A stretch of 64,000 nucleotides of DNA from Acanthosoma haemorrhoidale (GCA_930367205.1 OV884011.1:136623437-136687436); one strand, 5' to 3'. Counted from the first letter of the stretch, positions 49,262 through 59,830 are shown. Program-made: numbers and translations. Notes: generated from the letters alone by a model not told the origin.

Positions 49262-50750
49262 GAAACTACCGAGGGATTCTACCAGCCCAAAAGTCACTGT
49301 CGACCCAGAACAGTGTCACAAACTGTAACCCAGGTTCAGAATTCTTTCGAACCCTTAAATACGGCTCAACCTCAAACGTCACAATCTGAGCCCATGACCA
49401 ATAAGCCGAAACCAATACCTCCCCTAGTCATGGGAAAATTAAATAGTTAAGAGTTAACACAGGATAAAAAATCACAGGATACCACGTAGTCCAGTAGTCC
49501 AAGGACAGCAAGGTACTAAAGTGTTTTGTGCCACGGAGTAAGCCCTATCAACAACAGCCACCGCTCTTAAAGCAGCTAAAATTCTATTACACGGATTTGA
49601 TTTAACCCATCCCATAGAAGAAATCCAAAACCACATTAATTATGTAGGAGGTATTATATCTTTCTACAGACAGAGAAAAAGCGACCACAATGGTGCCAAA
49701 ACGGAAATTGAGCCAGTTCTTGTAATAGGTGACGCAACTCTTATTGCGGACAAACTAAAACAAATCCGCCAAAATAACGTGCTATTCCGAGTAAGAACAT
49801 ATAATGAGAAACTTGGCATCCCCATGGGCCAGAATTGCCAGGAATATAGCTTCAAATGGCCTGAACGAGCACGAATTTCCTGCACAACTACAGAACATCA
49901 TGCCCTCCTACCTAGCAGGCAGAACATATACACCGCGCACATAGTAGGAGCATCATACTCCAATTGTGAGGTAGAGGCATATGTGGACGATAATGGGGTC
50001 TACTGCACCAGCCTCAACCCAGCGAAAGCTTTAAAGGCTGCAGAGGGTGCCAATCAATTAATCACCAACAGGTTGCGAGCTGTCCACATTCAAATGAACC
50101 CAGCCAAGACTCAGGGTAGGAAAAGAAAGCATCCACCCAGCTTCAACATAGACGGGACTCAATGCAAACTTTCCAAGAGCATATGCTACCTAGGCATCAA
50201 CCTAGGTAGACACATGACGTTCGGCACACATTTGCAGAAGAAATTGAAACGAGAACGCAGAACGGGACTCTGGCATACCCCCTTTCGTGAAATGAAGGCT
50301 TCCGACATTCACGCAAAGTTCGAGCTCCCCACCATCACCGACGTCATCAAAAGAAGACACATCAAGTTCTTCGACTCGATGAAACACAGTATAAACCCTC
50401 TATTCAAAGACATGACACCACCACGGCTACCGGCACGATGGCAACTCACAAGATCGAGTAAAGCAAAGGAAATGGTGGACATCACAGCACTAGGCCCGCC
50501 AACAACAAGCCTCTAAGGGGCACCCATCACTGAAATCAGACTAAATAAGAATACACTACATGTCTAGAGGGACTCTAGGCCCAGCCACCAGTGGACTCTC
50601 ACCACTGTACCAAAACAACCAACTTCCACCGAGGCTTCCCACACCCCTTAATCTTCTCACACCACCTTCAAGCAGGTACTCCTAGTACAAGGATCCGATT
50701 AACCTAAATATTCTATATTTTTCCCTCATCCTGAGCTCTCTAGAGAATTT
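49262..50750 (+). mobile_element. LINE2 copy inserted in Gypsy-2
   Basis: A plus-strand LINE2 insert lies between Gypsy-2 RT sequence (ending 49261) and Gypsy-2 gag/leader (from about 50765). It carries an ORF1 fragment, an ORF2 fragment and a 3' UTR (50517 to about 50748) ending near TTCCCTCATCCTGAG. No poly(A) tail is visible, and I could not identify a target duplication. Confidence 0.82.
49290..50516 (+). pseudogene. LINE2 ORF1-ORF2 fusion remnant with YVDD motif
   Basis: The 5' part is ORF1-like: a proline-rich linker (NKPKPIPPLVMGKLN), then HGFDLTHPIEEIQNHINYV and EIEPVLVIGDA. Near 49850 it jumps into RT (QLQNIMPSYLAGRTYTAHI in one frame, then VEAYVDDNGVYCTSLNP at about 49968-50020), with motif B missing. 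ORF2 then continues (MNPAKTQ, CYLGINLGRHMTFGTHL). A second deletion at about 50260 joins KRERRT to HTPFREMK, removing roughly 60 residues present in the copy at 23316-25026. It ends FIKRRHIKFFD-like and at a stop at 50514-50516. The YVDD active site is intact but the protein is not. Confidence 0.83.
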
Positions 50751-50955
50751 CTCCAGGCGAGGTAGTTTGCATGAACTTCGGGCAACGTTTCGCTCGGTAA
50801 CGAAGGTGGCAATTCAAAGGCTGACGGGCGTAACTCTACCTTTTTTCCGAAAGAAAGAAAAAAAACGAAAAGAGAGTAAGAAGCAGAAAGTAAAGCGAAA
50901 GCGAAAAAAAAATAATAGTTTCCTCACGTGTCGTTTTATCCAAACACTCGTTAGC

Positions 50956-50973
50956 TCCCGGGTTTTGGCACTA
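50956..50973 (-). other. Gypsy-2 primer-binding site, decayed tRNA-Phe type
   Basis: On the plus strand this reads TCCCGGGTTTTGGCACTA, two changes away from the 3' end of metazoan tRNA-Phe (which ends in CCA). It overlaps the LTR by one base, as in the younger element. Confidence 0.7.
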
Positions 50974-51174
50974 GTTATTGTCTCCCGGCTGTAGACGTTC
51001 AAAAAAGAGAGAATAACGATGGTAATATTACACACAGGTACGATTGTTAACTGACTTTATTATCTTCTCATCCTCTATCTATACACAGGCTTTGTTTACA
51101 TTAGACCCTGTGGTATTTGGCTTAACAATGTCTTGCCACTAGCCATAGCATATATACATATATATATATATATA

Positions 51175-51354
51175 AGTTAATGTTTATTGAATTAAAAGCT
51201 AAGAAAGGTTGGTAATAAGAACACGTAGAACGTTATAACAAGACTGCTTTATTTAGACTAAGATACCTCTATCTATAGGTATTACCTGTAAACATATACA
51301 GATAACATATGTTTGGGGATTAAGGCTGGGCACTAGCGGCGCCTGGACTTAACT
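51175..51354 (-). repeat. Gypsy-1 3' LTR
   Basis: 180 bp. It contains TGCTTTATT, which on the minus strand gives AATAAAGCA as the poly(A) signal. The left edge abuts a (TA)n tract that also borders the Gypsy-2 LTR. Confidence 0.92.
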
Positions 51355-51364
51355 CCCCCCCACC
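51355..51364 (-). other. Polypurine tract of Gypsy-1
   Basis: The minus strand reads GGTGGGGGGG immediately before the 3' LTR, the expected position and composition of the plus-strand priming site. Confidence 0.75.
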
Positions 51365-51646
51365 AGTTTACGAACACCCATTCGTAAACTTTGAAGTCCA
51401 ACACTCGGACCGCTAATGTTACAAAGCAGCAAAGGCCAGCCCCGCCCGTACACAGCCTGTAATCCCTCACATTAAGCTAATCCTATAAAACGTAAAAACC
51501 AACTGTCACTTGTAAACAAAAAACATAAAAGAAAACTTTGACTTTTGAAAAAAAAACAATACTTCTGTGGGAAAAATCACATAACTATAACTATTTACAA
51601 TGTTCCTTGCGTGTATGCTGCGAGGACACTCCAGCTCATTCCTGAT

Positions 51647-53470
51647 CTACAACCTCCCCCCTGGTGGAAGCTTTAACTGTTCTATGTGGACATTTCGCCG
51701 CTTCTTAGGGGGTCGTATACTCTCAATTGTCACGACGTTGTGTTCCCTAATCACGACCACTTTAAATGGGCCCTCATATCGCACCAGCTCTTTGCTCCTA
51801 TTTGACCCTAGTTTTTTATAGACGATAGTCCCGATTTTAAGTTCCCCCATTCGATCCCAGACTTTGAGGTTTTCCCGTTCCACTCGTCTCGCTTTGTCCC
51901 TCGTTATCCTTTCTCTGACTTTGTCGCATATTTTCCTCAAACCGACAGTATTACTCGCCATTTTCTCCGCCATTCCCTTGTCTGCTACCGTCTCTGCCCC
52001 ATTTCTCCGTCTTTCGCGCAGCCCAAAGAGGATCTCGAACGGGGAGAACCCCGTCGCGGTGTGGATCGAATGATTGTAAGCGGCCACCGCCTTCGGCATT
52101 GCCTCATTCGCCGGCAGACCCTTTTCCACGTGATATACCCGCAGGTGGTCACTCAGGGTGCTGTGCAATCTTTCTATCCCTCCTCTACTCTTAGGGTGCC
52201 CTGGGGTATTAAGATGCCAAGAGACATCGAGAGTCTTCATTTCTTTTCGGATGTTGGCATTGTCGAATTCTCTGCCCCCATCCGACGAGATCCGGTCTGG
52301 TACTCCGTAAAACTGGAACCAGGTATTTAATTCCAGCATTACCGCGTCTGATGACCGATCTTGCACCGGGTGCGCCATGGCCACTTTGCTAAAGCTGTCG
52401 ATTGTGGTAACCCACTTATACCCCCTCCAAGTGAAGGTATCCACTTGTAAGTCACTCAACGGTGTCTCGGCGGTGGGCGATTCTTCTTGTCGCCCCCGTG
52501 GCGGATGTCTGTCATACTTCGTAGTGAGACAAACTGCACATGCCCCTATCATTTCTTGTATGCTCTTTTTCATTCCCCACCAAAAGTACCTCCGCCGCAA
52601 CGCTTGCAACGTTTCCTGAACTCCACGGTGGTTCGTTTTTCCTTGGTGATAGGCCAGCGTCACTTCCAGCTGCTGTTCTCTGTCTTTGAGTGTCTCCACC
52701 ATCGACGTGCACCGAATAAATATCCTATCCACTCCAAGTTGTTCCGTTCGCCAGAGTCTACGAATTTTCTCCCAAATAGTGGCATTCCCTACAAATACAT
52801 GATGGGTCTTTCCGGGTTCCGAGGCATCTTTCAATGCACGGCAAATTTGGTCGTTCCTAACCCCTGGTGGCGACCAAATCGTCGCGATTTTACTTCTCCC
52901 ATAACTGTCATATGCGATCTGCAGCCGCCCTGAGGTCTTGGATTTCCAAATGATCTGTCGTCTTTTGTCGTTCACGATCCCTTCTGTTACTTCCATTTCA
53001 ACAGGTCTTTCGGCGGCGGAACCTTCCTCTTCAAGGGTTTCCTCACCTTCGCTATCTCCTCGCGTACCGAGGCTTCCATCCTCCCCGGGTGTCCATTCCC
53101 GGAGAAACTGTTGGATTTCCCCGGATGGTCCCCCTTCTTCCAATGCATTCACAGTAATGGCTCTGGACAGCCAGTCTGCCACTACGTTCTCTTTCCCGGG
53201 TTTATATATGATCTCCATATTGTACTGGGACAAAAACTCTTTCCACCTCGTGACCCGCGCCGAGGACTCCTTTAACTTTCCTACCCATTGTAGGGGTCTG
53301 TGGTCGGTTTGAACACGGAATTTTCTGCCGAACACATGTGGGCGGAAATGGTCTATAGCCCAGACGATACCTAGGAGCTCTCTCTCTAGAGCACTATACC
53401 GCGCTTCCGTTTCTGTCTCCTCCAGGTTGGTTTCAGGGTCCGGGTTCTTTTGTATGCAACTCGGCTCCAC
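51647..53470 (-). CDS. Gypsy-1 pol remnant: RNase H and integrase
   Basis: A 607-codon uninterrupted frame. Residues about 20-105 are RNase H (ARYSALERELLGIVWAIDHF, TDHRPLQWV, YKPGKENVVADWLSRA). A linker contains VFVGNATIW. The integrase zinc-binding part is at about 275-316 (HQGKTNHRGVQETL ... ACAVC). The catalytic core at about 340-480 keeps all three acidic residues: LQVDTF, SSDGGREFD and GGIERLHSTLSDHLR. The C-terminus (RYEGPFKVVVIREHNVVTIE) is an SH3-like integrase tail. There is no RT or protease: the upstream gag frame runs directly into the RNase H start with a frame change near 53430. The integrase may still be active, which is an inference from intact motifs. Confidence 0.9.
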   Translation of the reverse strand: MEPSCIQKNPDPETNLEETETEARYSALERELLGIVWAIDHFRPHVFGRKFRVQTDHRPLQWVGKLKESSARVTRWKEFLSQYNMEIIYKPGKENVVADWLSRAITVNALEEGGPSGEIQQFLREWTPGEDGSLGTRGDSEGEETLEEEGSAAERPVEMEVTEGIVNDKRRQIIWKSKTSGRLQIAYDSYGRSKIATIWSPPGVRNDQICRALKDASEPGKTHHVFVGNATIWEKIRRLWRTEQLGVDRIFIRCTSMVETLKDREQQLEVTLAYHQGKTNHRGVQETLQALRRRYFWWGMKKSIQEMIGACAVCLTTKYDRHPPRGRQEESPTAETPLSDLQVDTFTWRGYKWVTTIDSFSKVAMAHPVQDRSSDAVMLELNTWFQFYGVPDRISSDGGREFDNANIRKEMKTLDVSWHLNTPGHPKSRGGIERLHSTLSDHLRVYHVEKGLPANEAMPKAVAAYNHSIHTATGFSPFEILFGLRERRRNGAETVADKGMAEKMASNTVGLRKICDKVRERITRDKARRVERENLKVWDRMGELKIGTIVYKKLGSNRSKELVRYEGPFKVVVIREHNVVTIESIRPPKKRRNVHIEQLKLPPGGRL

Positions 53471-54183
53471 TCATTGTCGACGTCTTGCACCCTCACTTCT
53501 TCCTCCTTGGCACTAGTGTCGATCATTGATTGTGCACACTCCGAGAACGAGCGCTCATCAGAGAATCCTTCCTTTCTTCCTGTCTCCTTGGCCAGTTGCA
53601 CTTTTAGAATTGTGGATAAGAATCCCATTCTACCCTCCACCTCTTCTACGCTAATCGACTCTCTCATCTTCTCCGTTATCTTATTGAAACGGACTACTAA
53701 CCCCGCAGCATATTGCCCGTTACTTTGTCTTGGGGACTTTGTCTCCCTAAACATTTGGAATATGTCCTCCTCGGGAGTCCATCGTCCTCCTCCGTACGCC
53801 TTCTTCAATCTCATCTTAATTAATTCCCACGGGGTTTCTTTATCTGCCTGAATTTGATTCAGTATACTTCTCTTGACCCGACATATCAGGGCCGCCTTCA
53901 ACGATTCCGCGTCTCTGGGATCTATTAAATTTTCTTCTGCTTTAGCTCCAATTAAAGCTGTGAGACGGTCTCCTCCTTTTAGGAAATGGTTCAGTTCACC
54001 CAGTTCCCCAGTGAATCTCTCCAGCTCCGCAACAGCCTTCCTCAGATCCTGGGTATTCATCGCTTTTACCCTCATCAGCGCGAGCGCCGTGGCATGAACT
54101 TCTGGCATAGTTCCCACTCTTCTAATATCTGCTCCCTCTACGAGATTCAAGACGGGCTGTCTCAAAACTCCTCCTTTAGTCAT
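53386..54183 (-). CDS. Gypsy-1 gag, C-terminally fused to RNase H sequence
   Basis: A 265-codon frame from the ATG at 54183. It begins MTKGGVLRQPVLNLVEGADI and has the helical, zinc-knuckle-free look of errantivirus-type capsid proteins (DLRKAVAELERFTGELGELN, DRLTALIGAKAEENL, WELIKMRLKKAYGGGRWTPE). Around residue 230 the gag-like sequence stops, and VDNEWSRVAYKRTRTLKPT, an RNase H N-terminal motif, follows in the same frame before it runs out of phase with the downstream 607-codon frame. This is the junction of the protease-RT deletion. The encoded particle protein is probably nearly complete, but the tail is foreign. Confidence 0.82.
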   Translation of the reverse strand: MTKGGVLRQPVLNLVEGADIRRVGTMPEVHATALALMRVKAMNTQDLRKAVAELERFTGELGELNHFLKGGDRLTALIGAKAEENLIDPRDAESLKAALICRVKRSILNQIQADKETPWELIKMRLKKAYGGGRWTPEEDIFQMFRETKSPRQSNGQYAAGLVVRFNKITEKMRESISVEEVEGRMGFLSTILKVQLAKETGRKEGFSDERSFSECAQSMIDTSAKEEEVRVQDVDNEWSRVAYKRTRTLKPTWRRQKRKRGIVL

Positions 54184-54261
54184 CTTCTCTCTTTCGCGTA
54201 TAGAAGAAAAAAAAACAAAAAAAAATTACGCTCGCACTCGATAACTCTCTTTCTCCACGGT

Positions 54262-54279
54262 TCCCGGGTTTCGGCACCA
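54262..54279 (-). other. Gypsy-1 primer-binding site, tRNA-Phe
   Basis: The plus strand reads TCCCGGGTTTCGGCACCA, an exact copy of the 3' end of metazoan tRNA-Phe including CCA, so the minus strand is its complement. It overlaps the last LTR base, as known for some errantivirus-type elements. Confidence 0.85.
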
Positions 54280-54458
54280 GTTAATGTTTATTGAATTAAA
54301 AGCTAAGAAAGGTTGGTAATAAGAACACGTAGAACGTTATAACAAGACTGCTTTATTTAGACCAAGATACCTCTATCTATAGGTATTACCTGTAAACATA
54401 TACAGATAACATATGTTTGGGGATTAAGGCTGGGCACTAGCGGCACCTGGACTTAACT
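54279..54458 (-). repeat. Gypsy-1 5' LTR
   Basis: 180 bp, identical to the partner LTR except for T/C and G/A changes (the TTAGACC and GCGGCAC positions). It is followed by TATATATGC, consistent with a TATA duplication. Confidence 0.92.
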
Positions 54459-55465
54459 TATATATGCTTATTTTTTTCTGCTCTTTTTTTAAATAAATGT
54501 TTTATATAGATGTATGTTGAAAGTAGCCAATAAATACCTTCAGTTCTGTTCAGTGAATAAATGCTGGCCAAATACCTAGGATTATATAGCTCCGAGGTGG
54601 TTAGGACACAGCTACGTAATGCCAGTTAAAAGCGTTGTGTTGTTCAGTTGTTTGTCCCATATAACCAGTGGAGCCCTGGGGGAAGGGTTCTAGTTATAAA
54701 ACCATTTAGGATTGCACAATCCCTCAGCGATACGTGAAACGTTGGTAAGCTGTTATGGCCTGGTTCACTCACTTAATGCGATCCCACCGATACATACATA
54801 TATAAATAAATAAAACAAATATAGACGTAAAATAACGAAGAAGGTTTAGTGACAATCCTTTTTTTTTTTCGCTGCTTCAAAGTCTAGTTGTATTTATTAT
54901 CCTACTCTTTCAAGAATGATATATTTCAGTACCGATTATTATATAAAGCTCATTTTCAAATTTACATTACTACTCTGACATAAAAATAGAATGAATTATT
55001 TGATGGAAGTAGGACATGGGAAAGAAAATACCTAAGGATCTTCTATCAAAGTTTGTTTGATTGTTTAAGTATTTACACGGTTAAATACTCCCATATAAAC
55101 TCACTGAAAGACGAGCTATCAGAAACTATCCAACTTTATTTATGTGAATGAAATAAATTCATTGCACATCTAAGGGTTTGTACCGAGAACCTTTATATGA
55201 TGACTCAGTTGTGCAAACCACGATACCTTATGAGAATAGCCACTCACAAATGTCGATTAAGCACATTCTATAAATGATAGTGATATTCTCATATTTTAGT
55301 GACCTGATTTCCAGTAAAATATTTAAAAAACAAAGAAATGTATTGTGAATAAGTGTACTTGGTATAAGCAAAAAATCATATTTACATTATCGATATAAGC
55401 GAAACAACTAAATATAGCTTTCTAAAAAAATGTCAAAAAATACAAGATAAAAATATATATATAGA
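54459..55465. other. Non-coding DNA
   Basis: No gene is seen. CAGCGATACGTGAAACGTTGG-like sequence near 54726 recalls Penelope-like tails but is too short to call. Confidence 0.5.
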
Positions 55466-55659
55466 AGTTAAGAATTATGAACTAGAAAACTCAATAAAAA
55501 AGAAAAAAGGTAGTTGAAATAACCTTTGAATTAAAGTTGTCACAAGACTGTTTTTATTCTCAGTATCAGTTCTCAGTATCTCTACATATACAATCGGGAT
55601 GTTTACATCCCGATAATTGGGGATTAAGGCGGTATATTGGTGCCGTCCGGATCTTAACT
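55466..55659 (-). mobile_element. Solo LTR related to Gypsy-1
   Basis: A 194-bp block runs AGTTAAG...TTAACT and sits between TATATATAGA on the left and TATATATATT on the right. It aligns with the Gypsy-1 LTR at ACAAGACTG, at ACATATACA, and especially at TTGGGGATTAAGGC and the terminal CTTAACT. The middle is diverged, with ATCGGGATGTTTACATCCCG forming an internal palindrome (about 55594-55613). No internal sequence adjoins. Confidence 0.85.
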
Positions 55660-58600
55660 TATATATATTATAAATTATTAATGGTATTTACTGTTTCACA
55701 TACTATTTGTCCCATTCTCAGTGATAAGGAAAAGTCCCCCTAACCTAATTTAAAGCTGTGAGATTGTGAAAGTGATGGTAACTAGTACTGAAAGTATTTT
55801 TCGGATTCAGCTACCTCATTGCCTACTACTTTGTACGTGATTGTTTTCATGTGTAAGCTCATGTTTTTAAATGACCAACTCACCAATTTTAGAATTTAAT
55901 TGTGCTTACTGATAAAATGATAAAAATCCTAACCGTTAATATTTTGATGGTGCTGCCGAAGCGTTTTGTACGAGGGGTGGGTAATATAATTCAACGTTTC
56001 ATGTGCGGAGGTATTTTGTTAAAACGATCTTTGACCTTTTGCCTACGTAATGAAGTAAGGTGCTGTATAAGCAGGGTTGAAATTAGTATGCGTTCCATGC
56101 TTCATTAATACCTCACCATCGCTTAATTAATTTTTTTCTTTAATAATGAAGATTTTTTTTCTGAAATACCGTTCATTTGTGAACTTAAACTGAGTTTTAA
56201 GTAAAAAATTTGTAGTATTTAAAAAAATAAGAAATAAGACATTAGGTTCACTTATTATACATTAATAATAAACTCTTTTAATAAACCTTTTGATAATAAG
56301 AACTTCTTTTAATATCGAAGTGTTGAGAACATTATTAAGAATTTATGGTTTTAAACGGCCTCTTCATCCTGAGAGCTTAATTTTTAAAATTCAAAACGCA
56401 GTCCCGAATTTAAAAATACGATTTTTAAGATTTTTCCTTCAAAATATAATGATTTATGGGGTAATTATTACTCCCTTGAGGCATCATGAAAATCCATGCT
56501 TCTAAAACTATGATTGTCTCACAAACTAACATATATAAAACTACATGACAGTTGAGCCCATCCTTCAATTTAATTTAATCCAGTTAACAAAAGGTAAAAT
56601 GCAAAATTTTCATTGGTCATAAAAAATGTAAAGAACGGATTACCGAATAAAATAGCTTCGGCAACTTATATATAAAATAAATAAATTAACAGATAATTTA
56701 TCTTCTTAATTTTTTATTCATTTCGTTTTTCCCGCACTTACCCGAAATAGTCATTAGATATCAGTTTAGTATTATTAATTACAGTTAGAATTAACAATTG
56801 AAATAATTATTAATTATGTAATAAATTAATTAATATAAATATGAAAAGTCGATAATTAATCAATTACTTGTAATTTTGAAATAAATGTTTTTTTTATAAT
56901 GCCAAGAAGAGAATAAAATTAAACTTTTCAACATCCTGAATAATAACAGATATTTTTATAGATTTATAGCATTATCATTTTAAAAAATCGTTTTCTCTGC
57001 CACGTTGAAACCCTTGTTTGTGTGATGCACCACATTTGAGGTTTTTTTTTTTTTTTTTAATGTTTATTTATGGTTATAAAACTAAGCTCATATTAACCTT
57101 GCATTTTTCTTCCTATTGAATTTATTATTGCGTTCTTACTAATCATTTTTATTTAAAAAAGATAAATAGCGCTAGGATTCGATCTAATCGAATATCGAAG
57201 TGGCTTAGTATGGTCTCTTCTCCCACCTTTAGTTATACTAAGTTTTCACTGATAAAGTAGGATTCTTTCTTGTCATTTCCATAATACTTTATACCATAAA
57301 GTTATATAATGACAATTAACACTCCATTTATTATATCGTGGGTAAGAAAATTCATTGCACTACTTTTGAATAAAAATTGAATAAATACAGAAAATAAAAT
57401 TCTTATTTTATCACAATTAGAAGGATGTATATATACAACCATGGAAAATTATCCACACCCGTTCGAAAGCAAATATCAAATTTGAATTATTCATAATTAT
57501 ATAACCGTGTATCGTAAATCCATAAGCGGGCTAAACTACTTTATTTTTGTGGTTTTTACTTTAGCAGTTTAGCTGTTTTTAAATTATCCAGGCCAGAAAT
57601 AATAAAAGAGGAAAGCAGCCATAAAACTCTGCCGTGATGGATAAGTCCCAGAGATTATGAAAGTCTTTAAAGTACAAAAGTTTGCAAGTGGGCCCTCGAC
57701 GGGCGCCGAACTAGGAACATTATTGCGGGCTTACCTGTTGCACGATACACAGGCCCATCTCCATCCTCCCCCCCCCCACGATTGAAGTATTGCCCAGGGG
57801 CTGGAGCGGAGGGAACTGCCTGCCAAAACTTTACTTTATCATTCAAACTGGCGATATTCATTTTAGAGGCCAACGGGGAATTCTTAAGACCCGACCTACC
57901 GGGAAGAAGGGAAGACAAATACACAATTAATCATTTTCTAGTACTGATTTTCCCCCGCAAAAAAACTTTGATTGAAAAGTTTCTGGACATCATCAAAACT
58001 TCTGAAACGAGTTTTGCTTTTTAGGAAGATTGACACCGTCAACAAGTTGGCTATGTATTCTGAAACACCAAAATAATACATTAACCCTTTGCTAATTTTG
58101 AAATATTATGAATGAATACTAACCTTACGTAAACTAGGTTATATGGTAATTAAACTTAAATATAAAATAAATTAAACTAAAATTTTAATATAAAATATAA
58201 AAAACATTTTTCATGGCTTTACATTTTGTTTATATTATTTGAAAATTGCATCTGGGCCTGCCTCAGATCACTAAGTAGCATTTTATGAATTTTACCAGTA
58301 AAGGTTGAAAATTCTTTATTTTACAAGTTACACTCTTGTAGTAGTAGTAGAATGATTCAGCTGTTAATTTTCAATTCATTTTATTGATGTTTTAAATTTG
58401 TTTTAGTCGTAGAAAAATAATAGAATAAAATCAGAGGCATTTACTGGTATCTAACGACATGGCATGAAAAATAAAAAAGGCAATTTGCAGTAAGAATGTT
58501 ATGATGCAAAAATTGGGTGTTTTCACTTCTCGAGTGGATAGATAATGTAAATACGATCCAGTGTTTGTCTCCCAGCCTTTTTTATTAATAAAGTTTCTAT

Positions 58601-59429
58601 AAATTTTAATATGTTGTAATAAATATATGACCAGTATATTATCTGTTTTTATATAAGGCAATTCTTGTAATTATTAAAATGATGATATTTCAACATACTT
58701 TAGTCCATTATACATTTTCGGTCTCAGGCCAGCATATACTTGCTAGTTCATATCCCTCGCACTTTCTACCAGAGGGAGAATAACGGAAAACAAACAATAG
58801 TAAAAACAAAATAAAGCTACAGATAGAGGCGGTGGTGAGCACTAATTGCGCTCCTATTTGCTTTTGGAGCCGTTGGCCGGCCCCTCTTTGCAAACCTCAA
58901 CTTCATTAACTCAATAAACAATGAGCGGTCCTTTTAATCCTCTCTTCTTCCCTCGTTCTACCACTCCATTCGCCCCCCACCTCATTTCCCTTTTCCCACT
59001 CTTCTTAATATAAGTTACAATCATCCCCAGGCCTGAGATCCAACCCCCTCAAAGGGACTCCTTATCTGTCTTCTGTACTGACTGTCTCCTTTACAACCAG
59101 TAACCCCCTCTATCAGCCCCTTAACGAAGTTGCACGAACGAAATTTGTCCTCGAAAACGGATTAGAGCTGTGATTTGTTTCTACAGCTCTTCGAATTAGC
59201 AGGTTTTTATCAATCTAATTTGATAGTTATCTCGTTTTACATTTATACAGAGGACAAAACATCTGCTGACTTGTTATTAATAAGTTTTTAATCCATGACC
59301 CGAAACATTACCTTCATATTAATCAGCTAGTCATAAGAACTGCCTTTCGCCTAAGAGAGTAGAGGGATGGTGCATGAGACGGAGGCTAGGTGCAATAAGT
59401 CTCCTGAAGTACGTTATACAGGCCTCTGG
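55660..59429. other. AT-rich non-coding DNA
   Basis: No gene is proven. At 57667-57924 on the minus strand a frame ends in CAACAG/GTAAGC, a donor-like site preceded by GC-richer sequence. It might be an exon, but no domain supports it. A pyrimidine-rich island lies at 58925-59110, and a small hairpin at 59163-59190 (AGAGCTGT/ACAGCTCT). Confidence 0.5.
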
Positions 59430-59572
59430 ACTGTTTGTAAATACTGTATGAATGAGTGAGTAAATGATGAATTGTAAATATGGTGTGGATGTGAACATTT
59501 ATCTCAATTACTTATTGATTAATAAGGCATATTGTAATTTTAGCACAATCAAGAAGTTTCAGGATTTAAACG
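59430..59572 (+). mobile_element. Jockey-family LINE, 5'-truncated 3' UTR
   Basis: CTGGACTGTTTGTAAATACT, GTATGAATGAGTGAG, AACATTTATCTCAATTACTT and TTGTAATTTTAGCACAAT match the 3' end of the copies at 21840-22030 and 33440-35340 in order. It is followed by an A-rich tail near 59568-59582. Confidence 0.85.
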
Positions 59573-59775
59573 AAAAAAAAGCAAACAAATTAAAATAATT
59601 TATCTGCACCATTACAGTCGGAGTATATTAAAAAATCGTATGAGTGGAAATCGGACTTCATTAGGTTCAACTAGTAAAAATTGTCTGTTTGCGAAATTAC
59701 TCTCCTCTAATATTAACTCAATAATCTTCTTTAAACTTTCTAAACCTATTGATACCTATTCTACCAGCATCTACA

Positions 59776-59830
59776 ACAGGGATTGCTAACCTTTTTCAGT
59801 AGTGGGCCAAATTCGGGTGGGCCAGCACAG
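59776..59830 (+). mobile_element. hAT-type terminal repeat fragment, probable
   Basis: CAGGGATTGCTAACCTTTTT followed by CAGTAGTGGGCCAAATT is a typical terminus of hAT (Charlie-like) elements. I did not find the partner terminus or an 8-bp duplication, so the element is truncated or its other end is unrecognisable. No transposase was seen in the next kilobase. Confidence 0.5.

Larger units (their letters stand above)
47355..51150 (-). mobile_element. Degraded Gypsy retrotransposon (Gypsy-2), interrupted by LINE2
   Basis: Minus-strand order: 5' LTR 50973-51150 (178 bp, starting AGTTATTG and ending against a (TA)n tract), a primer site at 50956-50973 that differs from that of the younger Gypsy at two of 18 positions, a leader, a gag start containing LPEVHANYLAW (compare MPEVHATALAL in the younger copy), then a LINE2 insertion (49262-50750), then RT, RNase H and the integrase zinc region. 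Most of gag, the protease, the integrase core and the 3' LTR are missing. It is a sister lineage of the element at 51175-54458. Confidence 0.8.
51175..54458 (-). mobile_element. Gypsy retrotransposon (Gypsy-1), internally deleted, young
   Basis: Two 180-bp LTRs (51175-51354 and 54279-54458) start AGTTAATG and end GGACTTAACT on the plus strand and differ by only two transitions. TATATA flanks both outer edges. On the minus strand the order is LTR, primer site (18-nt match to tRNA-Phe), gag, RNase H, integrase, polypurine tract (GGTGGGGGGG, 51355-51364) and LTR. Protease and RT are deleted, and there is no envelope frame. AGTT...AACT termini and TATA targets are typical of errantivirus-type Gypsy elements. 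Near-identical LTRs imply recent insertion, so the deleted form was probably mobilised by a helper element. Confidence 0.92.

Noticed and set aside
51864..54097. Several plus-strand frames opposite Gypsy-1
   Set aside because: The minus-strand frames carry clear gag, RNase H and integrase motifs; the plus-strand ones are shadows.
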